64,000 nt of DNA from UMGS1696 sp964463375 (GTDB lineage: Bacteria; Bacillota; Clostridia; Oscillospirales; CAG-272), in contig CAYXBQ010000006.1 in assembly GCA_964463375.1 (NCBI GenBank), forward strand, positions 1-64,000, read 5' to 3'. The first letter of the stretch is position 1. Each line of letters begins with the position of its first letter. The translations under genes and the position numbers were made by a program. Shown here one piece after another: positions 7,502 through 15,504 of this stretch. The notes below the pieces were generated by a model. The model ran no database searches. It was not told where the DNA came from and saw nothing but the letters and a program-made list of their open reading frames with translations.

Positions 7502-10294
7502 TTACTTCTCCCGGATGCCTACGTCGGACATGTCGATGTCTACAAAGCCGATGTCGTAGGCGGGGGAGTCGGCGGGCAGGGTGAAGTCGCCGTTTTTCGG
7601 GTCCGCAAAGCCCGGGTCCGCTACCAATGCATTCTGGAATAGCCCACGGGACTGCATGTCCGCTACCGATAACTTCGCACTTGAGCAATATACATCTCCC
7701 GAAAGGTTCCACATCAGGTTGCTGTCGTCCGCCATATTCATCCCGTCCGGATGCTGGAGGTAGATCGGCGCACCGTCGGACAGCAGAATGTTCCGCTCCA
7801 AATGGATGGCGGTGTGCTCCTCCAGCCGGGACACCATGACGATCCCGTCTCTGCCCAGAGCAAGAATGTTGTTGCGCACGATATTTTCCTTGCCGTAGTG
7901 CTGGTGGAAGGCCTCGGATTTTACATCATAGGCAATATTGTTCTCGATCAGAATATCCGTGGAGCCCTCGTCCGTGTACAGCCCCCAGGCCTTGTCCGTC
8001 CGGGAGTACACGTTGTGGATCAGGTTCCCCCGCAGGACCGTGCCCGGCTGCACCCCTAAGGTGTAGATGCCGCCCATGTCCGAGAGCATGTATTGCCCAA
8101 TGTTGTAGATGTGGTTCTTTTCCACCAAAATGTCGTGGGTGGCGTGGTCGGCATAGCCCCAGCTCCAGCCCACCGATATGCCGGAGTAGTACCCGTCCGT
8201 GATCTCGTTGTGGGACAGGGTGCAGTCGTAGGCGTACCGCAGCACGATGCCGATGCCGTTGGCGTGGATCCGGCCGTAGCTGCCGATGTAGTTGTCCGTG
8301 ATGGTCAGGTCGTGGTTCACCTCATTGTTGTCCGGCGTCAAATTGTTCGCACCGTAAATGGTCACGCCCCCGGCACCCAGATCCGTGAAGGTGCAGTGGG
8401 TCACGTCCAGATGGGACACGCCCTTTTGCACCTCTAAGGCATAGTCCCCAATGTGGGCGAAGGTGCAGCTATCAAACTGTACGTAGGACGTATCGTTCAG
8501 CCGCACTGCCCCGTGGATGTCCGATGCCGCCTGACCCGATGCCCGGTTGGTGGTCTTCCAGTCGCTGCCCACAAAGCCGATGTTGCAAAAGGCAACCGCC
8601 GGTTCCTCTGCCGACCCGTGCAGCCCATCCACCGTCAGCAGCACATCGATGTCCGACACCTGCAAGGTGAAGCCGTCGAGCTTTTCTCCTTCCCTTGGGA
8701 TGTACAGCAGCCGATTCTCCACCTTATCCACATAAAACTGTCCCGGCTCCCGGAGCATTTCGTACACATTATCCAAATAGTACGGCGCACCGTGGGTGTA
8801 TTCGAGGAACCCGATACCGGGTGCGGTTTTGGTGGTGATGACCCTTTTTGCCGTGTCCAGCTCGGCGATCTCCAACCGTTCGTCGTCCCAATAGTGGAAC
8901 ATGTGGATCTGGATCTCGTCCAGCCGACCAAAGCCCTCGATGGCAGTGTCGTCATAGCCAAACTGGGTCATGGGCTCGTTCCACACGATCTCGGAAATGG
9001 GCTTGTCCAGGATGGCCTCCAATTCCCCATCCCCCGCCGGATACCGTGGCCGCCGCAGCCGTTCGCCAGTCGTGGTGAAGCACTGGTTGGGGTACAGCAC
9101 TTCGCCTCGCACCGCCGGCAGAGGAGCCGCCCACGCCGTGACCCCGTTCACCGTGGTCTCCGTAAAGCCGGTCACCGGGACCCAGCCGCAGAACCGTGCC
9201 TCCCCCTGGGATACAAAGCGCACCGAAGAATCCATGGTGCCAATGGTTTCGCTGTCCAACACCATGGTGGCGGACAGGGGATAGTCCCCCGGCTCCAGCT
9301 CCACCGTGATGGCGTAGGCACCGGTCTTTGCCTTCTCCACCAGCCCCCCATAGAGCTCGTCCCCGGTGGCATAGGGATGGGCTGCGCTGCCGTCTCCCCC
9401 CGGTGCTGCCGTGGCATCGGCATAGAGGGTGATGGCCTGCTTTACCAGCTTTCCTTCCAAAATAGTCCCGTTTTCGTATTGCATGGTGCTATCCTCCATT
9501 TCGTTTTGCATTGCCAAAATCGCCGCCCGCAGCTGGACCCGATCTGCTCCGGCAATGCGCATTTTTCCGTCCGTCACCGTAACGCTGTACCCATCCAGAC
9601 CCTCGTCCAGCACGAGCAGGATCTGCCGGGCGTATTTGTCCTTGCCCACATCGGTCAAGCTGATCTTCTTCGCAGGCAGCCACCAGCCGGTCCGGGCAGC
9701 GATGGTCTCCTGTAGCAGCGTGGCGCATTCGCCCTCCCGATCCCGATCCGCCGTGTACAGGATCGTGTATCCGTTTATCTCCTGCCCGGCAATGGTGGGA
9801 GCCTCAGCCCCATAGCTACACTTGTGGAGGTACTCGTTGCCACCCTCGTATAGCGTGTCGCCGGCATAGGGCAGTGCTACAGTTGTAAACCAATCCGCCG
9901 CCGCCTGCAAAGCCGCATCGCTGCCGCCCACCAGCACATAGCGTCCGTTCACATAGGCCACGGCAAATTCGTCCAGCCGCAGCCCATCCCGGTACTGCAA
10001 GGTCTCCGGCCGATTGGTGTCCCCCACTAGGATCTCCGGCGTATCGGTGGGCATGGTCTTGTCCCGATCGACCCAGTCGGTGGTCAGGGGCAGACTGTCC
10101 CCAAAGGCATCCCGCAGCCCAATGGCCACCTGCACCGCCCCCTCCGAAGCCGAATCCGGCCGCACAATGGTGAACCCATCAAACTTTTGCACCTCTTGTG
10201 TTTCGATAGCGGTAGTGTCCGGCGGCGGTGCGGTTTTGGTGCAGCCGCAAAGCAGCAGCAACGGCAGCAGGAGCAGTAGTGGTTTGTATCGCAT
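7502..10294 (-). CDS. Beta-helix lipoprotein, GH141-like glycoside hydrolase
   Basis: 930 residues with a lipoprotein signal (Leu-rich core, lipobox LLCGC, Cys about residue 18). Residues about 40-140 (EILVGDTNRPET, then YVLVGGSDAALQAAADWF) match the N-terminal accessory domain found on many clostridial surface hydrolases. From about 290 onward an ATAAPGGDGSAAHPYAT segment begins a right-handed parallel beta-helix, with repeated asparagine-rich rungs such as NNEVNHDLTITDNYIGSYG and DILIENNIAYDVKSEAFHQ. This layout resembles GH141 enzymes, which include an alpha-L-fucosidase and a xylanase. It would act on polysaccharide at the cell surface; the substrate is unknown. GGAGGT lies 9 bases before the start. 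Confidence 0.8.
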   Translation of the reverse strand: MRYKPLLLLLPLLLLCGCTKTAPPPDTTAIETQEVQKFDGFTIVRPDSASEGAVQVAIGLRDAFGDSLPLTTDWVDRDKTMPTDTPEILVGDTNRPETLQYRDGLRLDEFAVAYVNGRYVLVGGSDAALQAAADWFTTVALPYAGDTLYEGGNEYLHKCSYGAEAPTIAGQEINGYTILYTADRDREGECATLLQETIAARTGWWLPAKKISLTDVGKDKYARQILLVLDEGLDGYSVTVTDGKMRIAGADRVQLRAAILAMQNEMEDSTMQYENGTILEGKLVKQAITLYADATAAPGGDGSAAHPYATGDELYGGLVEKAKTGAYAITVELEPGDYPLSATMVLDSETIGTMDSSVRFVSQGEARFCGWVPVTGFTETTVNGVTAWAAPLPAVRGEVLYPNQCFTTTGERLRRPRYPAGDGELEAILDKPISEIVWNEPMTQFGYDDTAIEGFGRLDEIQIHMFHYWDDERLEIAELDTAKRVITTKTAPGIGFLEYTHGAPYYLDNVYEMLREPGQFYVDKVENRLLYIPREGEKLDGFTLQVSDIDVLLTVDGLHGSAEEPAVAFCNIGFVGSDWKTTNRASGQAASDIHGAVRLNDTSYVQFDSCTFAHIGDYALEVQKGVSHLDVTHCTFTDLGAGGVTIYGANNLTPDNNEVNHDLTITDNYIGSYGRIHANGIGIVLRYAYDCTLSHNEITDGYYSGISVGWSWGYADHATHDILVEKNHIYNIGQYMLSDMGGIYTLGVQPGTVLRGNLIHNVYSRTDKAWGLYTDEGSTDILIENNIAYDVKSEAFHQHYGKENIVRNNILALGRDGIVMVSRLEEHTAIHLERNILLSDGAPIYLQHPDGMNMADDSNLMWNLSGDVYCSSAKLSVADMQSRGLFQNALVADPGFADPKNGDFTLPADSPAYDIGFVDIDMSDVGIREK

Positions 10295-10312
10295 GATTTT
10301 TGTTACCTCCTT

Positions 10313-10560
10313 TGGAGAGTGGAGTTTGGAGAGTGGAGTGATGGGGCATTCGTTTGTCCATGGACGGTTTTTTCGTGCGTTATTTTGGTTTGTCTATGGA
10401 CGGTATGCGTGGTTTTATCGTGCGTTTTGTGGTTTGTTTATGGACGGTATGCATAGCGAATAGTACGTTTCTTTTATCTCGCGGCGTAGCGACTGGCTTA
10501 GTAGGAAATGCATCCCACACGTAATATTCTATCGAGTAGTGGCGTTTGGCTGATGGACGT
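10313..10560 (+). repeat. Family D tract plus family A repeat, copy 6
   Basis: A GGAGAGTGGAGTTTGG microsatellite (10313-10340) is followed by two short family A ends (GTCCATGGACGG, GTCTATGGACGG with ATCGTGCGTTTT) and a full family A core from 10435 to 10545. Confidence 0.8.
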
Positions 10561-10574
10561 TTTCGTACCACTTG

Positions 10575-10941
10575 CCGTTAACGGATACACGAATGTAGTT
10601 TTTGCACCCAATCGAAATTGGTTCTTTCCTGCACCGCACTACATACACCGGCGGGTGGCTCTATCACAAAACCAAGGTCGAGCTTGACCGCTCCACTACA
10701 AAGCCCAAACAAAGCGGAGCGCCGTACGGTATATCTCCTCTTTTCGCTGCACGACACATCCCACTAAGCCCGAATGTCCCGAAGCCGTACGCCCCGGCTA
10801 CCAGATCAGAAATGCTTTCCCTGCACTGCACAAAATGTCCATGGACAATGCCCAAAAAAGTTTTTGCCCACTGAGCGTAGCTCAGTGAAGCTTTATTTCA
10901 AAAAGCGCGTCTCTCCTCCCTAATAGTTTGTACTACTATAT
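10575..10941 (+). repeat. Family B repeat, copy 2
   Basis: Same order of blocks as copy 1: GATACACGAATGTAG, CACTACATACACCGGCGG, GGTCGAGCTTGACCGCTC, GCGGAGCGCCGTACGGTATA, CCGAAGCCGTACGCC. It contains a hairpin CACTGAGCGTAGCTCAGTG (about 10869-10887) and ends in GTTTGTACTACTATATG against the stop codon of the glycyl radical enzyme. No conserved frame. Confidence 0.75.
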
Positions 10942-10942
10942 G

Positions 10943-13120
10943 TCAACAGCCACACCGCCGGATCACTTCGTCTTGCACATCCGGGGAGAGGAGCGAGAAG
11001 AGGGCACTGTAGCCGCAGATGCGCACGACCAAATCGGGGTGGGTGCCGGGGCGGGACTGCTCTTCCCGGAGTAGAGACCTGTCGATCACGTTGGGCTGGA
11101 GTACCGGGATGCGCATGTCTAAACAGGTGCGTATGTAGTCCGTCATCGTGGAGAGATATTGCTCACCCTCGCCGTAGGGGATCGCTATGTCGAACATCCC
11201 TACATCGTGATAGTCCGCTTTCGTGAGGCGACCCATGGAGAGGGCGGCCGTCGTCAGTTCCGGTAACGATGCCATGTTCATCTGCCGGGAGAGATCCTCA
11301 CCTGCCCTGCGCCCGTCCGGGGTGGCAGCCGTGCTTCGCCAGCTGTGGAACATATAGTACGTGAACAGCGACGTGCCCCATTGTACCCCACAGCCACTTC
11401 GGATCCCATGCGATACCCCCGCCAGATCCACCGATAGCCCCTCGGCAAAATCGTCTGCCCCAGCGGAATGCCCGAACCGGTTTGCACTGTGTAGCAGCTG
11501 CTGCCGGAGCGGCTCCGCATCCGCAAAATTGGTCTCTACCCCATGGAGCAGTTCGCCCACCGTCCCGTTTTCGTAGGCACGGCGTAGACTTAGCAGACTG
11601 TCGCAGAGCGTCCCAAAGCCCACCAACGACAGCGTCTTCCCATTGTATCTCGCCCCACCGGCACAATAGTCCACCCCACGTGCCATGCAGTCCGCCGTGA
11701 ACGCCGATTGCAAGGGCTCTAACTGGATCCTGGGATGGATCTCCTCGTAGGGCCGCACCGCATCCGTCACATACACGATCAGCGAACGCAGATTGGCAAG
11801 GAACGAATGGTATAGCGCATCAAAGGTCGAGGTGTCAAAGCACCCGTGCCGGTACACAGCCCGCTTGTCTTCGGCAAAGGTAGCCGGATCGGCCAGGGTG
11901 TCCAATAGCACCTGCGCCATGTTCAGGTACAAAAATGCCCGACTGTGGAGCATGTTCCGGCAGATCACTTCCTCACAGCCCACCCCCACATAGCACCGTG
12001 CATCCTCGAGAGATAGCCCCATCCGCTGGAACATGGGCACGATGTAGTCGTCGTTCTCGATGATCAGGTTGTTGTGCCCCAGCCGGAGCAGAGCAGACAG
12101 CTTGTCCAGATACGCCCTGGGACTGTAGGCACCGGCTCGGGCGTTGAGCTTCGGGTGGATCAGCTTGTTTTCCGTGTAGGTACGCAGCACCATGTCCGTG
12201 ATCTCGTTGTACACCGGGTTCCCGTCCGGGTCGCAGCCGCCGATCATCACCGTCACCCCATTGTCAAAGGCTTGTCTGTCTGCCGTATATTTTGCATGTG
12301 CATCCGTTTTGAACAGGAAGCAGCTAATGAGAAACTGCGCTTCCGCCGGCGTGATCCGCCCTGCCGCCAGATCTCGCTTGTAGAAGGGATACAGCAACCG
12401 GTCGATAGGTCCCTGGGCGTGCATCCCGGCACCATCCAGCATGGCGGTGAATAGGCAAATGCAAAGGAGGGAATTGCACGCATCGAATAGGGTCACCGGC
12501 GCATCAAAGGGGGTGTTGGCAGAATGTGCGATCCGCTCCATGTTGTATCGGGTGTCCTCGTCGATGGTGGGATCCTGCAACCGCGCCACCGCCGCCGCCT
12601 TGAACCGCTCCCCCAGCCGCCGCACAAGCAAGCAGATCTCCATGACCCCCTCCCGATACCGCTTCTTCTCGGCATCCACCTCCGTGGCGTTGTACCGCTG
12701 GCACTCCTCGTAGACCCCGGCAAAGCCCATGGCAAGGAGCTTGTCGTAGTCGATGGTGCGGTGGAGCGTGTCGGTGTAGTTGCCCAGAGAGCCCAAATTG
12801 TTGCCATGGACAACGGACCGCATCTTATAAAAGGAAGAGAAATCCACGCCGCTTTGCTCCTGACAGAGCCAGCCCACGCCATAGTGGCAATACCCCCGGT
12901 CGCCACCCCCATCGAGCTCGAAGGCAAAGGGATAGTGATCGAACAGGTGGACAGGGCACAGCTCCACGGCGGCACGGATGAGGGACAGCTTGCGAGTGAG
13001 GCAATCGCCCCCCACCGGCACCCGCTCCCGGACCATAGACATATCGGTGGGATAGTGCTCCAGCACCGCATCGAAATCCTGCTGGATCTTTGGTTTCATA
13101 GAAAGAAAATCAAACTGCAT
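10943..13120 (-). CDS. Glycyl radical enzyme, pyruvate formate-lyase superfamily (substrate unknown)
   Basis: 725 residues. The thiyl-radical cysteine is Cys382 in GVGCEEV, which fits the C-x-E arrangement of glycyl radical dehydratases and lyases (Glu384 as the general base). The DCMARGVDYCAGGARYN segment is typical of the barrel. The radical glycine is Gly703 in RICGYSALF, 23 residues from the C-terminus, as in the family. Such enzymes need a radical-SAM activase; none is encoded here. The glycyl loop reads ICGY rather than the usual VSGY/VAGY. The enzyme is probably oxygen-sensitive and cytoplasmic. A consensus promoter and an AAGGGGG site precede it. Glycerol, choline, diol and hydroxyproline specificities cannot be separated by eye. 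Confidence 0.85.
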   Translation of the reverse strand: MQFDFLSMKPKIQQDFDAVLEHYPTDMSMVRERVPVGGDCLTRKLSLIRAAVELCPVHLFDHYPFAFELDGGGDRGYCHYGVGWLCQEQSGVDFSSFYKMRSVVHGNNLGSLGNYTDTLHRTIDYDKLLAMGFAGVYEECQRYNATEVDAEKKRYREGVMEICLLVRRLGERFKAAAVARLQDPTIDEDTRYNMERIAHSANTPFDAPVTLFDACNSLLCICLFTAMLDGAGMHAQGPIDRLLYPFYKRDLAAGRITPAEAQFLISCFLFKTDAHAKYTADRQAFDNGVTVMIGGCDPDGNPVYNEITDMVLRTYTENKLIHPKLNARAGAYSPRAYLDKLSALLRLGHNNLIIENDDYIVPMFQRMGLSLEDARCYVGVGCEEVICRNMLHSRAFLYLNMAQVLLDTLADPATFAEDKRAVYRHGCFDTSTFDALYHSFLANLRSLIVYVTDAVRPYEEIHPRIQLEPLQSAFTADCMARGVDYCAGGARYNGKTLSLVGFGTLCDSLLSLRRAYENGTVGELLHGVETNFADAEPLRQQLLHSANRFGHSAGADDFAEGLSVDLAGVSHGIRSGCGVQWGTSLFTYYMFHSWRSTAATPDGRRAGEDLSRQMNMASLPELTTAALSMGRLTKADYHDVGMFDIAIPYGEGEQYLSTMTDYIRTCLDMRIPVLQPNVIDRSLLREEQSRPGTHPDLVVRICGYSALFSLLSPDVQDEVIRRCGC

Positions 13121-13132
13121 AAGAGACCCCCT

Positions 13133-13205
13133 TGTGAGTGTGGAGAGTGGAGTGTGGAGAGTGGAGTGTGGAGAGTGGAGTGTGGAGTGTGGAGTGTGGA
13201 GTGGA
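13133..13205. repeat. Family D microsatellite in the leader of the glycyl radical enzyme
   Basis: About five units of GTGTGGAGAGTGGA-type sequence on the plus strand between the promoter and the start codon, so the transcript carries a long CUCCAC-rich leader. Confidence 0.85.
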
Positions 13206-13269
13206 TGGTGCGTTTTGTGCGGTCATAGGGTGCAGGTACGTGTTATAGTTAGCTGGTTCTTTTGGTATG

Positions 13270-13298
13270 AGTATAGCATTTTTTGGTGGATTTGTCAA
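13270..13298 (-). promoter_or_regulatory. Promoter of the glycyl radical enzyme
   Basis: TTGACA (13293-13298), 17 bp, TATACT (13270-13275) on the minus strand. It predicts a leader of about 140 bases that includes the microsatellite. Confidence 0.85.
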
Positions 13299-13399
13299 TA
13301 GGGAGCGGGAAATAGAAGCTACAAAAAAGTAGGGGAATGCATGCGTGTATACACGGACGATGAGAATGTCCAAAGCATTGGTATCCCGTCACGGATACC

Positions 13400-13560
13400 G
13401 GGATCACGATCGCCTTCGATAGAATATTACGTGTGGGACGCATTCCCTACACAGCTTCACAAACGCCGCGAGATAAAAGAAACGTACGATTCGCTATGCC
13501 CCCCGTCCATGGATGCACCAAAATAACACACGATAAAACCATCCATACCGTCCGTGGACA
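13400..13560 (-). repeat. Family A repeat, copy 7 (inverted)
   Basis: CTTCGATAGAATATTACGTG to CGATTCGCTATGCCCCCCGT plus an outer end CCATACCGTCCGTGGAC. It fills the space between the glycyl radical enzyme promoter and the 3' end of the next minus-strand gene. Confidence 0.85.
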
Positions 13561-13641
13561 AGCCCCACTCCGCATGCCTCCGCCGCAAAAAAAGGCCAAA
13601 AGCCTTGCCGAATCGACAAAACCTTTGACCTTTCGAAAAAT

Positions 13642-14814
13642 TCACATCCCCAACGTGTCCGCAATGATCCCGGCGGCTTCTTCCACCAGCGCATCCGTGT
13701 GGGTCGCCATGCAGGTGGCACGCAGCAGGCATTCGCCCTCCGCACAGGCCGGCGTGATCACCGGATTTAGGTATACCCCCGCATCGTAGATCATCTTCGC
13801 CCGGGTCAGCGTGTTCTCCTCCGTGTAGGTGTAGATGGGCACGATGGGCGTTGCCGCTTCGATGATCTTCACATCCCTTGCCTTCAGGCAGTCCCGGAAG
13901 TGGTTGCTGACCGCCGCCAGCCGCTCCACGAGCTCCGGATGTGCTTCCAAATGCCGCAGTGCCGCCAAAGCCGTTGCAGCCGATGCCGGTGTGATGGAGG
14001 CAGAGAAGATGAACGGCCGGGACACGTGGCGCACATATTCCACCACCTCACGAGAGGCCGCCATGTAGCCCCCCAGCGATGCCAAAGACTTGCTGAAGGT
14101 GCCCATGTAGATGTCCACCGCATCCTCCAGCCCAAAGTGGCTGGCAGTGCCACGACCGCCCTTGCCGATGACCCCCAGCGCATGCGCATCGTCCACCATC
14201 ACCCGGGCACCGTACTTTTTCGCCAGTGCGCAGATCTCCGGCAGCTTGGCAATGTCCCCGCCCATGGAGAACACACCGTCCGTCACGATCAGACAGCCCC
14301 GGTTCTCCGGCACCTTTTGCAGCTGCAGCTCCAGATCCGCCATGTCGGCGTGCTTGTACATGAGCATCTTCCCAAAGCCCAGCCGACAGCCGTCGTAGAT
14401 GGACGCATGGTTCTCCCGGTCGCAGATCACGCAGTCGTGGATCCCCACCAGCGCACTGATGATGCCCAAATTGGACTGGAACCCGGTGGAAAAGGTCATG
14501 ACCGCCTCTTTGCCCAGGAACGAAGCCAGCTCGTCCTCCAGCTCCAGGTGCATCCGTAGGGTACCGTTGAGGAAACGAGAGCCGGAACAGCCGGTGCCGT
14601 ACTGCTCGATGGCGTGGATCCCCGCCTCCATGACCGCAGGGTTTGTGGTCAGACCCAGATAGTTGTTGGAGCCCAGCATGATGCGCCGCTTGCCCTCCAT
14701 GATGACCTCCACGTCCTGCCTGGTCTCCAGCGCATGGAAATAGGGATAGATCCCATTCTCCTTAGCCTCATCCACCCGGGACCGCTTTCTACATTTCTCA
14801 AATAGATCCAGCAT
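13642..14814 (-). CDS. Alpha-oxoamine synthase, serine palmitoyltransferase-like
   Basis: 390 residues of a PLP enzyme that condenses an amino acid with an acyl-CoA. Lys242 in MGTFSKSLASLGG should hold PLP; DDAHALGVIGKGGRG supplies the cofactor aspartate. The pattern YGTGCSGSRFLNGTL, ICDRENHASI, YKHADMADLE and NPVITPACAEG resembles bacterial serine palmitoyltransferase-like enzymes more than glycine C-acetyltransferase (Kbl) or BioF. If right, it would make a 3-ketosphinganine-type lipid precursor, unusual for a Firmicute. Kbl-like activity is the main alternative. No lipid gene is adjacent. The start is chosen from AGGGAG 11 bases upstream; longer in-frame extension into the promoter is excluded. 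Confidence 0.82.
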   Translation of the reverse strand: MLDLFEKCRKRSRVDEAKENGIYPYFHALETRQDVEVIMEGKRRIMLGSNNYLGLTTNPAVMEAGIHAIEQYGTGCSGSRFLNGTLRMHLELEDELASFLGKEAVMTFSTGFQSNLGIISALVGIHDCVICDRENHASIYDGCRLGFGKMLMYKHADMADLELQLQKVPENRGCLIVTDGVFSMGGDIAKLPEICALAKKYGARVMVDDAHALGVIGKGGRGTASHFGLEDAVDIYMGTFSKSLASLGGYMAASREVVEYVRHVSRPFIFSASITPASAATALAALRHLEAHPELVERLAAVSNHFRDCLKARDVKIIEAATPIVPIYTYTEENTLTRAKMIYDAGVYLNPVITPACAEGECLLRATCMATHTDALVEEAAGIIADTLGM

Positions 14815-14890
14815 AGTTCTTAGACTCCCTTTTTTTACGATTGTCTTTGTATGCAACAGTAATTTCAAGATTACTGTACACCTTAGGTTT

Positions 14891-14919
14891 ATTATAATAT
14901 AAACGAACCATTTTGTCAA
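14891..14919 (-). promoter_or_regulatory. Promoter of the oxoamine synthase
   Basis: Fully consensus TTGACA (14914-14919), 17 bp, TATAAT (14891-14896) on the minus strand. Confidence 0.9.
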
Positions 14920-14961
14920 CCGGAATCGGGAAAATTCTTGAAAAAATTGGGGGGGTGGGGA

Positions 14962-15107
14962 TGTTTTTGGGGAAACGGTCTTGCTATGTGGTTTTTGGGG
15001 GAACGGTCTTGCATTTCGTTGTTTTTGGGGGGGACGGTCTTGCATTTCGTTGTTTTTTGGGGGAACGGTCTTGCTTTTCGTTGTTTTTTGGGGGGAACGG
15101 TCTTCCT
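14962..15107. repeat. Tandem 30-31 bp repeat, about five units, containing half of family C
   Basis: Units begin near 14962, 14991, 15021, 15052 and 15083 and read GTTTTTGGGGGAACGGTCTT followed by GCATTTCGTT. Each carries GAACGGTCTT, the left half of the family C palindrome. The array ends where a complete family C element begins. Confidence 0.9.
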
Positions 15108-15116
15108 AAATGTCTG

Positions 15117-15150
15117 TAGGGAACGGTCTTGACCGTTCCGTGCGGGAGCC
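15117..15150. repeat. Family C palindrome
   Basis: GTAGGGAACGGTCTTGACCG then TTCCGTGCGG; 9-bp arms GGAACGGTC/GACCGTTCC around TT. Confidence 0.9.
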
Positions 15151-15222
15151 ATTACGAACGGGAATGTCCAACAAAATGTGGTGTCCCGGAAAACCCGTAT
15201 TGCTGCCGCATGGAACGGTCAA

Positions 15223-15322
15223 NNNNNNNNNNNNNNNNNNNNNNNNNNNNNNNNNNNNNNNNNNNNNNNNNNNNNNNNNNNNNNNNNNNNNNNNNNNNNN
15301 NNNNNNNNNNNNNNNNNNNNNN
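15223..15322. other. Assembly gap (100 N)
   Basis: Exactly 100 N. The 24 bases before the gap (ATTGCTGCCGCATGGAACGG + TCAA) are repeated exactly right after it, and both flanks are family C sequence. The gap size is a placeholder. Confidence 0.98.
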
Positions 15323-15425
15323 ATTGCTGCCGCATGGAACGGTCAAGACCGTTCCCTACGAAAATATGGGGGTACAAGACCGTTCCCTACGGACATATGG
15401 GTGTACAAGACCGTTTCTATGGATA
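15323..15425. repeat. Family C palindrome and degenerate followers
   Basis: TGGAACGGTCAAGACCGTTCC (15335-15355) followed by two half units (ACAAGACCGTTCCCTACG and ACAAGACCGTTTCTATG), mirroring the tandem array on the other side of the gap. Confidence 0.8.
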
Positions 15426-15461
15426 TAACATACATGCGCATCCCCCACCAAAAACTCACTA

Positions 15462-15490
15462 TTGACTTTTCCACGAAATTGCTTTATAAT
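15462..15490 (+). promoter_or_regulatory. Promoter of the GH125 gene
   Basis: TTGACT (15462-15467), 17 bp, TATAAT (15485-15490). The predicted transcript start near 15497 lies only about 8 bases before the first ATG. Confidence 0.85.
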
Positions 15491-15504
15491 AGAAGAAAAA
15501 AACG

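Noticed and set aside
8453..9715. Open frame of 420 codons opposite the GH141-like gene
   Set aside because: Shadow frame with no start site or family features.
14815..15045. Upstream extension of the oxoamine synthase frame
   Set aside because: It would run back through the consensus promoter and into the tandem repeat array.
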